Shown here: in pieces, positions 35,701-46,100 of the stretch | Layout of the letters: the number at the start of each line of letters is the position of its first letter | How positions within the stretch are numbered: the stretch's first letter is position 1 | From: Bombyx mori | Lineage: Eukaryota; Arthropoda; Insecta; Lepidoptera; Bombycidae | Reading direction: 5' to 3' | Assembly (NCBI RefSeq): GCF_030269925.1 | Contig: NC_085129.1 | Coordinates: 16,979,501-17,043,500 of the forward strand | Length of the DNA stretch: 64,000 bases | Made by a program: the position numbers and the translations under genes | The notes under the pieces: model-generated | The model's database searches: none | Told to the model about the DNA's origin: nothing | What the model saw: only the letters and a program-made list of their open reading frames with translations

Positions 35701-38700
35701 AGATCACGAAGCCGACTGCGCCCATCATGAGGCCAGGGTATATGAATGAGAGGCTCCAGTCTTTGTCCACGTATTCGGCTGCCATGAGGGTACCTGGACG
35801 AAAAACACGTGATTCCGAAACAATTTTATAATCACGTAAACAAGTAGCTTGGATATAATAAAGTTACGTCTTCGACTTGAATCTCTAAGCTCAAGGAGAA
35901 TCGCGGTAAGAAAAATTTGTAAAGCGTACCAAAATGATTTAGCCTCGGCATTTCTCCAACATCCCACTACCTGAATATTCTTATTTCTATGAGAACGATC
36001 TCACACCAATCCTTACTCTGTTACAATAAAAAGGAGTAGAGCTTTAAAACGCTTTGAACAGAATTGTTAGACTCATTAAAAAACCTTGGATTTAATTATG
36101 GGACTGTATCGTCAGCCGGATAAGCCAACATCGTCAACTGATCCAAGCATATATAAATACGTTCTTTTTGTCTGAGAGATTAAAATTGTATCAAAGTAAT
36201 TATGTAAGCATTCGAGGCATTTCGGTAAAATTCATCATTAATATTTATGTATTTATTTAATTCGCTTTTCTAAATTCTATATTAAAGTTTATGGTAATCT
36301 AAAATAAAGTTAATAAGAAATTTAACTCACCCAAAATGTTACCAAGCGACGTGTGAGAGTTCCAAACGCCGAAAATCAATCCTTTCTTTGTATTCCCGAA
36401 CCATTTACCTACTGTGGCAACGGTACCCGGCCAGCCAGTGGTCTGGGCGATACCGGCTCCAGCCTTAAAAATGTCAACTATTCACATTATAATAATCTTT
36501 CGTTGGGTTACTATGTGCCTATAAAGACATGCAACTAATATCAGAGCCCCTAGAGAATGCATTCGTTTTAATATTGAAATTTTCAATGTGTTTAAGAAAG
36601 AGCATCGAAAGACCGTTGGAAAGATGAGGTGATGAAGGAGCTGCGGAAGCTCTAAGTTATCCAGTGGTAGCTTGATACCAGAGGGGAAGGTCTACTTTGG
36701 ACCGCTACGAACGTCTGTTGCGATAAAGAATATGTCGTCTACAAAAATTTGGGCCATAGAAATTAACGATTTTCGATAAGCTAAGTAGTTATCCATTTGC
36801 TATGCTTACCAATGCTCTAAGATTATAATAAAACAAATGAATATTTAAATCGAAAAATAAGACGAGCATTCATTGAGATTTTCTATGGAGATGACAATAC
36901 TTTTTCCCGCAAAGCGATGTGACAGATACAACGACAATTTTATCATTAAATTATTCTTGCGCTCTCTGTCTAGCATAAAATTTAGGCACTCATTTTTGGA
37001 CAGATTTTCGATATTCGTTAATTCAGTGCATTATTTTTAATCGTTAACTTGAGAGGACGAGCTCGCGGTCTACCTGGTTTGAAGTGGTTTCCAGAGCCAA
37101 TCAATGTCAACCACGTCAATGCTGACGTCCACCATGAGACATCAAGTTTTAAGACTCAGTTTTTACAGTACCACGGCGGCCCTGCCCTCCAATCGGAACC
37201 AGATTACTGCTTGATGGCAGAAATAGGCAATCGGCAAATAGGCGATAGATACCATTTATCCCGACATCCGCAAACTAGTACTCAATTTCAACTATTCCCT
37301 TAAATCTAAAGAAATTGTCTAATTCAAACTCACCTGAACGATTAAATAATAATAAATGTTATGAATATTGTATGTTCGTCCGATGCCGAACAGATAGCAA
37401 AATATGGCCGACGTGAGCATGCCCAGGGAGAGGAAATAGCGTAAGTCCACTCTCTCGGCTATCATGCCTGAAAACGTGGACAGGCAAGTAAAGCAATCGC
37501 AAATGGTTAAAGCATGCACGGCCATACCGACACACAATCGTCCACAAATTTTAATATCGATCCAGGATTCAATATTTGGACGTTTTCATATTTAGGTTCC
37601 CCATCATAGTTTCAAGAGAGTCGGAAAAGGACATAATGTCTAGATATGGTATATGACATTAAGAGATATTGATTACAGTAAGGACTCTAAGCTCCCGTCC
37701 CCAATCATTACGGAAGGATCAATTAAAATGTACAAAATGTATGCCGCTCTTCGTTGGTAGATGCAGAATTCCGACCTTTATAATGTTACGCAAGAATGGT
37801 TTTACTCGCCCGAGATAAGGTCGCTTCGAGATTATTTCGAACCCTCCAAGACCAGTACTTAACCAATGCCACCTTATTTACATTTAGTTATCTAGTTAGA
37901 CTCGCATGGGAAAATATGGCGGTAGATAGATCAATAGATTTGACGATCGAATACGTGTGACATGATGGATTACAGCACGAAATATCACTACAGTTTGTCT
38001 CAACAACAAACAAATAAGTCGAATTTGAAGTCGCCATGGCCTCAAGGGTAAGACGTCCGGTGATCTTATATTTTATAGATATACCACGAAGCGACCATGC
38101 GTCTTACTTTGACCACTTAATACCAAATCTGCGTATTCAGCCATATATGCAATAAAAATTAAAGCTCTGTCACGTAGGGTTGAAAGGATGCACTAATTTG
38201 AAAGTCATTTCAGCTTTCAATTCAACGAGAACTTACCAGAAACAAACATGGCGCCCGCGTATGAGAACAGGAAGGCGGAATCCAATGTTCCTAATAACGT
38301 GTTCGCGTCCGTCGTATCTGTAAAGGATTCATCATCTAATTATGTTTATACAGGATGCTCGTTTTGATATTTTTCATAACTATAGAATCCGTCGACCATT
38401 TGCTTAAGGGCCTAAATTCGAATGATGTCTAGAATCATCATCATCATCAAGCTATATCAGTCTACTACTGGACTTCTCCAATGCTAGGCTTCTCCAATTG
38501 CATGCCACTGAGCACGATCCTTGGCTTCTCTCGTCCAGAATTTGCCTGCCACCATGCATAGATCATCACTCCACCGAGTGACTAGAATACCACCGCCCAA
38601 CTCAACACCTAGCAATTCTTCCCGTGGTCGTCGTGAGGAAATCACCAGAGAACAGACAGCATTCCCTGAATATTGCACCAGTACACGTTGACGCCAAAAG

Positions 38701-41700
38701 CCATTTACTGGTCGTAGGGCGTCATGAAGGCCCGCACGGATAAGTACCACCATCCTACCCGTTACTACCGCGAAGAACCCTTGCAATTTGAACAATGGGT
38801 CCACCTTTATACAGAGACTTCCAGCCCGTGTCTCAGGATTCCGGTTACAGATGGTCCCCGGTCTCCACGAGCCGGATGATCAGGCTACAGACCTCAACAT
38901 CAATCAGAATACTTACTGAACGGCGCCCAATTACACCATTGGTCATCGGTCGGGTCGACGTCGGGGGGCGGTGTCAGACTACTGCAGTTCTGATGGAGGA
39001 CGCTTTTGACCACCGATATAGGTTTCCTCGTCAAATGGTACGTCATATACGTGAAGTAGGTCAGTATTAGGACGCTGACTTGGTACCTGAAAAACGAGGT
39101 TACATTCGTGATATTTGAAGAACTTTTTTTAGTTTTAGAGGACACGCATACAAGCTTCGAAGGCGGACTGCCGACTAGTGATGCGATGGTGGCGAGGGAT
39201 ATCCGTACTGTCGCTAGGAAAGCATATCGAGGAGTGAAGGGCAATATGGTTTAAGCGTCATTTAACTTTGTAATTAAGTTGCGTTTTATTTGGTATTAGT
39301 ATCAACGGTTCGATGTTCTTAATTGAACTTTAATTAAGTATACTCCATTTAAATAGCTGAAGAAGATATTTTTTTGTTAACCTTAACCCAACCAGACGAG
39401 ACCTTACAATATACCTCCTAAAGCAATTTACGGATTGATGAGTCTAAAACAATATTGATTTGTAGGCGGTCAGTTCTAAAACAATGACTATCATAATCGC
39501 TATCAAAAAATTACATTAACTCAACATTATTTCATGTAAGCACTCAGATATGCATCATATTCTTTTAATTTTTATCATCTTTTTTTATCATATGAGTAAT
39601 TTGCTTTGTCTACATACTTAAATACTTTTTATAGATTCGTATCAAGATAATAGTTTTGAGCTATATAGAGCACACAGCTAGCCCGGTTAGTGATTATCGC
39701 AGGAAATGGTTATTACATCACCTATCTAAAAACAAAAGGGAGATGTGAATATGTCGTTTACATAGTTTCCAACACTGTTTAAAGTTCCTATTTACTATGT
39801 AAAGTTTTGTTATTGCCCTTGCAGGCAGACGAGCGTACGGCCCCCTCGATGGTGAGTGGTTACTGTCGCCCATGGACTTCAGCAATGCCAGGGGCAGAGC
39901 CAAGCTGCTGCCTATCGTAGAGATATGTCCCAACTTGAAGAGTGGGACACCAGCTTTTATATATATATTTTTTTTTATTGCTTAGATGAGTGGACGAGCT
40001 CACAGCCCACCTGATGTTAAGTGGTTACTGGAGCCTATAGATATCTACAACGTAAATGCGCCACCCACCTTGAGATATAAGTTGTAAGGTCTCACGTATA
40101 GTTACAACGGCTGTCCCACCCTTCAAACCAAAACGCATTACTGCTTCACAGCAGAAATAGGCAGTGTTGTGGTACCTACCCGTGCGAACTCACAAGAGGT
40201 CCTACCACCAGTAATTACGCAAATTATAATTTTGCGGGTTTGATTTTTATTACACGATGTTATTCCTTCACCGTGGAGGTCAATCGTGAACAATTGATGA
40301 GTACGTATTTCATTAGAAAAATTGGTACCCGCCTGAGATTCGAACATCGGTGCATCGCCTCAACACGTATGCACCAGACGTAGGCCACAACGACTACTAT
40401 ATCTCAAGACAGAGGTGATGACGGATGTTTATAGGTTCCGGTAACTATTCAAGGCTAAATTTTTTTTTTTTTTTTTATTGCCTTTGTAGGCAGACGGGCA
40501 TACGGCCCACCGTACATAAGCACATCTATCTATCTAGCTCTACAAAAACAACCAACAAGGTGATTAAAAATACCAATTCAATATCTATTCTTTTTCTATC
40601 TCAAATGAGATCAAGGTAAGCCAGTGTTAAGCGATTCAGAGTAGTGCATCTTGAAACCGAAATAGTAATAAAAATTGTAACAGACTAAAAATGTGTGTAT
40701 GTATGTGTAGCCGGAATGTAATATTCCTGTGCTAAATGTTACTATGCCATCAATTAAATTGCAAAATAGACATTTGAGAAGTATAGTCCGTTTATTGTAT
40801 TCCATAATAATCAATAATTAGTATTTAAATTAATAATATTTATTAGATCACATCATTAACTCCGTAGGCAGGGGCTTGGCTCAGCGGTTTGGCTCTGCCC
40901 CTGGCATTACTGAAGTCCATGGGCGACGGTAAACACTCACCATCAGGTGGGCCATATCGTCTACCTACAGGGGCAATAAAAAAAAAGTTTGTGAATGGCC
41001 AGTAGTGATGTAATTATTCAAAGAAAAATGAGACTCTATGGTTATTTGGGAGTCAGGTTAGAGTACTTTTTTATTGCTGTAGGTGGTGAATGATTACCGT
41101 CGCTCTTCAACATTGCTTCAAAGGTCCTATTGCTTTTTGTTAGCTACAAGAATGTAGTATGATTGTTATATTTGTGGCAAATGGTATGTGCCGTGTTATA
41201 TCTTTTTGAACACAGCAGTCTTTAATAGAGTTTGACAATAGCATGGAACACACGTTCTGCTGGTATAATGAAATGATTTTATAATCTCAATGAATTTTTG
41301 AGAGGATTCCCCATAGAACATGAAGAGAACTAAAAACCAAAAAATAAAAATAAGTCTCCAACTATTAAATAAATAGGTATGTACTGTAAAAAAAACGGAG
41401 ATTTAGAACTCGTCTATTATCTATGTTAGGAGCTTCGGTGACCACTTCACACCAAGTGGGCTGTTGGTTCACGCATTATGGGGATAAAAATATAAAAAAT
41501 TCAAAAGTTTAATTCAATTTATTTAATATATTTGAAAAAAAATACACAGTTGCTGTTAACTGCTAGTGAACAAAAACCTTTGTTTCAATGCAATTATTCA
41601 CTATGTCATGGTCATAATCATTTACATGGATTTACAAGGGTACTTACCATCTCAATCTGTTGATCTGCAGTCTAGGACATAGTTTGATATACAATTTCTG

Positions 41701-41745
41701 TATGCATTGTACACCCAGTGGCGCGTCCCTACTCACACCGACCAT
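29713..41745 (-). CDS. SLC37A2: SLC37-type sugar-phosphate exchanger (major facilitator), 12 exons, C-terminus uncertain
   Basis: SLC37 proteins are ER membrane transporters that exchange sugar phosphates for phosphate. Exons in transcript order: 41745-41648, 39086-38917, 38317-38237, 37467-37334, 36463-36331, 35793-35642, 34997-34905, 33690-33510, 32749-32601, 31441-31318, 30454-30377, 29824-29713. All phases agree and give 501 codons. Family signatures are LTRKPISVVKS in the first helix region, QTTGWPGTVATVGKWFG, VWNSHTSLGNIL, LVSYTFLYWLPLYI, FDVGGAVGAILAGLVSD, VNGPYALITTAVSAELG and ATVTAIIDGTGSVGAAIGP. An acidic loop around QCTKSDEEDEAE separates the two six-helix halves. After the last exon either the frame runs one codon to a stop at 29709-29711, giving 502 residues, or it splices to an unseen exon. 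Membership of the A1/A2 group is clear; which of the two is not. Confidence 0.95.
29895..30331 (-). mobile_element. tRNA-derived SINE (family B), near full length
   Basis: Antisense; read on the minus strand it opens with a tRNA-like head (GGATAAGAGACGTCCGGTGC and the B-box GGTGTTCGAATCCCGCAGG) and ends CCCACCTGGTGTG... in reverse near TATTTTATTGC. In an SLC37 intron. Confidence 0.85.
30518..30640 (+). mobile_element. BMC1-like LINE 3' tail
   Basis: GGTAGGCAGCGGCTTGACTC through GGGCAATAAAATAAAAAAA, in an SLC37 intron, opposite to the gene. Confidence 0.85.
31066..31296 (+). mobile_element. Bm1-like SINE next to SLC37 exon 10
   Basis: CCGAACCCGTTGCTTGCGAC to GCATAGGTAGGAACAAAATA; ends about 20 bases from the splice donor side of exon 10 (exon edge 31318). 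Confidence 0.8.
31463..32136. other. SLC37 intron sequence
   Basis: Moderately GC-rich stretch at 31500-31930 looks like old repeat, but I cannot assign it. Confidence 0.4.
32137..32538. mobile_element. MITE with 35-bp inverted repeats, interrupted by a LINE piece
   Basis: GGGCGTCACACACGGCGAAG at the left end is inverted at the right (TTCACCGTGTGTGACGCCCC). The right edge lies about 62 bp from SLC37 exon 9. Confidence 0.85.
32209..32459 (-). mobile_element. RTE-like LINE 3' fragment nested in MITE, 16-bp duplication
   Basis: ATGTGTGATAGTTCAT at 32193-32208 and 32460-32475 flanks it. The minus strand encodes a degenerate WYGHVMRREYACDSEM-type C-terminal region of endonuclease-RT proteins and ends in CCCCACCTAGTGGGATAAG. 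Confidence 0.8.
32822..32990 (-). mobile_element. LINE 3'-end-like repeat
   Basis: GGCCATAGACGTCTACTGCTG and ATCCCGGCCAACCTCAATAG match, from memory, a common moth RTE-type 3' repeat; family call is tentative. Confidence 0.45.
33777..33885 (+). mobile_element. Diverged BMC1-like LINE tail
   Basis: GGTAGGCAGAAGCTGAGCTG, TTCGTATGCTCATCTACCGA and GAGGGTAAAAAAG align with the LINE 3' end. Confidence 0.55.
34586..34816 (-). mobile_element. tRNA-derived SINE (family B), 3' part
   Basis: TTTTTTATTGCTTAGATGGG to CACCGTGGATTTCC in an SLC37 intron, ending about 90 bp from exon 7. Confidence 0.8.
35161..35220 (-). mobile_element. SINE family B tail fragment
   Basis: TTTTTTTATTGCTTAGATGT then GGACGAGCTCACA. 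Confidence 0.65.
37055..37275 (-). mobile_element. Diverged SINE family B fragment
   Basis: ACGAGCTCGCGGTCTACCTG and CAGTACCACGGCGGCCCTGC; ends near exon 4 of SLC37. Confidence 0.6.
38440..38620 (-). pseudogene. RTE-like RT C-terminal relic
   Basis: The minus strand reads RWSDDLCMVAGKFWTREAKD then WHAIGEA, matching the end of the RTE ORF at 55892-56884 (RWTDDLVKSAGSRWMQVAMD). Lies in the intron between SLC37 exons 2 and 3. Confidence 0.7.
39227..39400 (+). mobile_element. MITE family M copy 5, left half
   Basis: TATCGAGGAGTGAAGGGC then TTTAAGCGTCATTTAAC and TTCGATGTTCTTAATTGAAC; the right end is missing. Confidence 0.65.
39803..39920 (-). mobile_element. BMC1-like LINE tail
   Basis: TTATTGCCCTTGCAGGCAGA to AGCCAAGCTGCTGCCTATCG. 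Confidence 0.8.
39968..40397 (-). mobile_element. tRNA-derived SINE (family B), near full length
   Basis: TTTTTATTGCTTAGATGAGT through GCACCAGACGTAGGCCACAA; internal promoter boxes are eroded. Confidence 0.8.
40465..40520 (-). mobile_element. BMC1-like LINE tail fragment
   Basis: Poly-T then ATTGCCTTTGTAGGCAGACG and CATACGGCCCACC. Confidence 0.65.
40865..40988 (+). mobile_element. BMC1-like LINE tail
   Basis: GTAGGCAGGGGCTTGGCTCA through GGGGCAATAAAAAAAA, in the first SLC37 intron. Confidence 0.8.
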
Positions 41746-43113
41746 TTTAAATCTTTTAAGTGTAAAAAACTTTGTAAAAGCAATCGTATGAGACAACATT
41801 AACGCCCCTTTTGTTCACACAATTGCAGACATTGTTTAATTCAAGTATATTTATTCTTTGTTTACATAAAATACGAGCAATAATTTCGTCTAAATTCAAG
41901 TCGATATTTCGTTATATATTAAAAACTCCTTACTATTTTTTTTTTATTCTTATAAATTTAGTATTTCGCGTCTACTTTTATTAAATCATTGTTATAAAAT
42001 GATAGTTTTATTTTTAAAAAAAATTATGGCAAGTCTTTCGATGTCGACACGTCCACTAAAACTGTGCGTTCCAGATTCTAGTTTTATTTGTGACAATTTT
42101 GATTGAAAGCCATGTATAATTTATTTCAATGCGACTGCTTCACTCTTGCAACAACAAAACTGCTATATTAGAGTGAGATAATCTTTGGAACATTGCTAAT
42201 AATTGAAAACAACTGTTTTTGCAAATTTTTGTTAGTGTTGGTCTAAATGTAATTATTTACCAAACGTCAAACGAGCTTTGATAACGTCAATTTGATTAAA
42301 CGTTTTGTTCTTGCAATATTATTCTTGAACTGACGGTATTGCTTATATTATACGTAAGTACAGTATAACTTAATTTTACCATGTTCAAAATTAAACTTAT
42401 TATCGATCTCATACCGAGAAGTCTCTAGCGTATAACAGACCTTTGTCGGAACCGGCATCTTCCCTAAAGAAATTTGTGTTCGGGGTATTGGTAGTTCCTC
42501 TCTCATGTGTTTCCGAGAGGAAAAATAGAGCCACTGGCATTGTCGAGAATATCCTAGCTTGAATATGAATATGAAATATTCAAGTAAAGATGTTCTCTTA
42601 CTTACTTAAACCTAAATTTTAAGTTCATGCCCATATTGTCACATTGAGTTAAAGTTGCAATGCGCACAAGTGCTGGCACTAGATATGAAATTTTAGAAAT
42701 TAGAAAGTTATGCAGATAATCGTGAAAATAATGAAGAAATCCCTACAAACGAATGCTGTAGTATCAGTAGCTGGAACAGACCGAGGTCTATCAAGAACTA
42801 TCTTTTTTGACGGGAGCAATAATTAATATTTTCAATACACTTGTCTAATGAATTGAGAACGTGTCATAAAACAGTCGTATTAATGAAAAATATTTCACGA
42901 CAATTCGATATTAAATTATTGTTAACGATTTTCCAATAACTCATTCGTTTACTGTTTTAACAGAACTTAATTAAGATTCGTGTTAATTGATCTTTTTATG
43001 TCGACATAAAAATATGTTGTTAACAGTGAGTAAATTTGCTTAAAAAAGTATCAAATAAAAAAACGTAATACCCAAACATAATACTTTTGATTAATTTGTT
43101 GTTTTCTTTACAG
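41746..43113. promoter_or_regulatory. Divergent intergenic region, SLC37 and unknown gene
   Basis: About 1.4 kb, AT-rich and free of recognised repeats, between two head-to-head coding starts. It should contain both promoters; no TATA box or initiator can be assigned. Confidence 0.4.
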
Positions 43114-43149
43114 AAATTAAAGATTAATTTGTTTTGGGCATCATTAATA

Positions 43150-46100
43150 ATGGCTTCTATAGAGATTCGTAAAATGGGATGGTTAGATCGGGTGATTGAG
43201 TATCACAAAAATAAGTTTTACAAAGATGTTCTGCAGACAAACCCTGTCGAAATTAAGGGTAGGTTTTTTTTAATAATTAGGTGGGTGAATGCGTTTGTGG
43301 GTGCGGTGGGGTAGTTTTAGCATATGGACATATCTAAAGTGAATGGTGTCACCTACCTTGAGACATTAGATGTTAGTCTCAATGCAGGTACAACTGCAAT
43401 CCCAGCCATTGAATCTGAGTGCTTAGTGCGAGCTTTTTAACGTTCTCGATAGCGTAAAAGTTAACTCAAATTTGTATAGAGTTGGAACAGCGCCCCTAGC
43501 GGCAAACGTAGGCAAACGTTAAAAACTCTATCGAGAACGCTCGCAATAAGCAGACTGAATTTATTATTATTGTTATGCGGAAATAGGCAGTTGGTGATAA
43601 CTACTCGTGCGGCTCAAAAACGCCGCATCGTCAGTAAAAATAAGGGGAATAAAATAATATCGTTCTACAATCATTTTTTTCTCTTTAATACTTTAATTTT
43701 TCTTTTAATTATTATGATATCTCTTTATATTGTTACGCGCTGGGGTTCGGGATAGATAAAATTCCACCAAAATACAACTAAAAACCTGTATTCAACACTT
43801 AGAACACTGAAAACACTCAACAAACACTTTAAAACACTCAATTCGCTTGTTCCGCTTCGCTTCAGGTTATCCGTTTGCTGTTTCGCTTCGTGTAGTTCCG
43901 ATTACTGACTGACTGCGTGCTATCCCCGCAACGCTTTTATAGTCGATACCACATCCCTAGAATTATCGAGAATATTCCATACATCTCTTGTATTGTTTCC
44001 GATACCTGACAATAGATGGCGTTGTACTTCTCGAGCGTTCTAGGCGCTACTAGATCCTTCGATATTCGTTCGACTATTCGGCCGTTCGACTATATCGCCG
44101 AAGCCTCCGGGTCATTTATACATATTGCCGGCTGTAGCTTAAGCCGGCTTACCGGCTTAACCGGCCGAAAGGCCTCCGGGCCACCAGTAATCCCTCGTTC
44201 ATAACAAAATAATAATTGAATAATAGAATCATAAATAAGCTTTAAGGTTTGTGTTATAAAAAGCATGGGATCTGAGATCCTATTCTACATACACGCGTTT
44301 CTTATAAGGGTTCTTAGCGGCCGTGGCTGCTGCGACGAGGGTCGTAAGTTCTATTCCGATATTGGGCAAACATTGTGTGATGAATAGGTTTGTTTGCTCT
44401 TTGTGTAAGTGTTTATTATCTTTATACGTAGTTATATAAACATATATAGCATGTTTATCAGTCTATGGTACCCATAACACAGGCAATCCTAATTTTAAGC
44501 CGGATGACCGCGCGTGATTTGTTTACACTATTTATTTATTTCAAACGCTTTTATATATTTAATTTTTTACTTAAATTTTTTATTTTTATTATTTTTTTAT
44601 TGCTTAGATGGGTGGGCGAGCTCACAGCCCACCTGGTATTAAGTGATTACTGGAGCCCATAGACATCTAAAACGTAAATGCGCCACCCACCTTGAGATAT
44701 GTTCTAAGGTCTCAGTATAGTTACAATGGCTGTCCCACCCTTCAAACCGAAACGCATTACTGCTTCACGGCAGAAATAGGCAGAGTGGTGATACCTACCC
44801 GTGCAGACTCACCAGAGGTCCTACCACCAGTAATTACAAAATTTAATTTCGCTCCAGCACAACTGAAGCCAGCTCCGCCAGGCTACAAAGACTCCTCAGC
44901 GTGGGACAGAGATTCGGTCATGCGTCTTTTACTCCTTATAACGGAGAGCGAAGCAGCGGCACCAGTAAGGTTGGCTCTACGTAGAGTCTTGAGACCAACC
45001 CGAAGATTTATGATGGATAAGCATCAGAGCTACAAATACTTTCCTAGTTTGCACAAGGTAAGAGTGCGCTGATGGCAGAGTTATTTGATGCGACAATTTT
45101 ATGATTAGAAGATCGTTGGGTAATTTATGCCTAATGGCTGTAAGTAAAGGATTTGTAGAAAAAAAATGATAGTTTCGAAAATCTTCTCTCTTTTATATGC
45201 ATAGGATGCTGAATGGGACCTTCGCTGAGGTATGCTCCATTCAGTTTTGAAATTAATGCCCTTTCCAAGGTTTCTCCTGGACGCCATGCCTATCTGTAAC
45301 AAAATGCCTGTCTTCTTCAAGCCATTCATTGGTCCATGCGCAATGGTAACTAACTACATAAGATAAATTCATATCCTCAATATCATTTGCCGCGGTTGCG
45401 TTTCAAAAGCTTCTTTGCTCCGAGCTTAAATACAGCGTGACTAAATATCAGAAAGAGGAATTTCGAGCACGTTTTTTTTAGCAAATAGAAAACGACATTT
45501 ACTATGAAGTGGAGACGGACGAGGACTATCAGGGCGCGCCAGATCAGTACAACGATATACCTGGCGATGATGACGTCATTGTGGTCAGCAACCCCGTGGA
45601 AGCCAGGCTGCCCAGCGCTCAAATCAGTGTTAGACTATTAAGGTACTTAACGTAATGAGCTGACGATTGATATCTCTTTTCCATGTTTGACTAGTTTTTT
45701 GCGGCGCCTTTTTAATAGAATTTGCAACAAATGATAGAATGCTATGTTTAGAGGAAGGAACGCTTTAGAGGAAGAGGTAGACCTAAGAAAAAAATGGATG
45801 GATGAAAGACGATATGTGTAAGAGGGGAGTGAGCGATGAAATGATACATGATAGAGGAGTATGGAAAGAGAAAACATGTTGCGCCGACCCCAGGTGACTG
45901 GAGAAGGGCAAGAGAATGATGATAGAATGCTGTTTTTTACATTAATTATGTTGTACTTGTGATGTGATGGATTGTGATACGCCCGTTATTTTAAGCGAAT
46001 TGATATAATATTACGGAGCGCTAAGAAAAAAGGCAGGATTTCTTTTTTTTGCCCTTTATTGCCCTTTACTTGACCTTGATCTTGACTTTTATTTGCCCTT

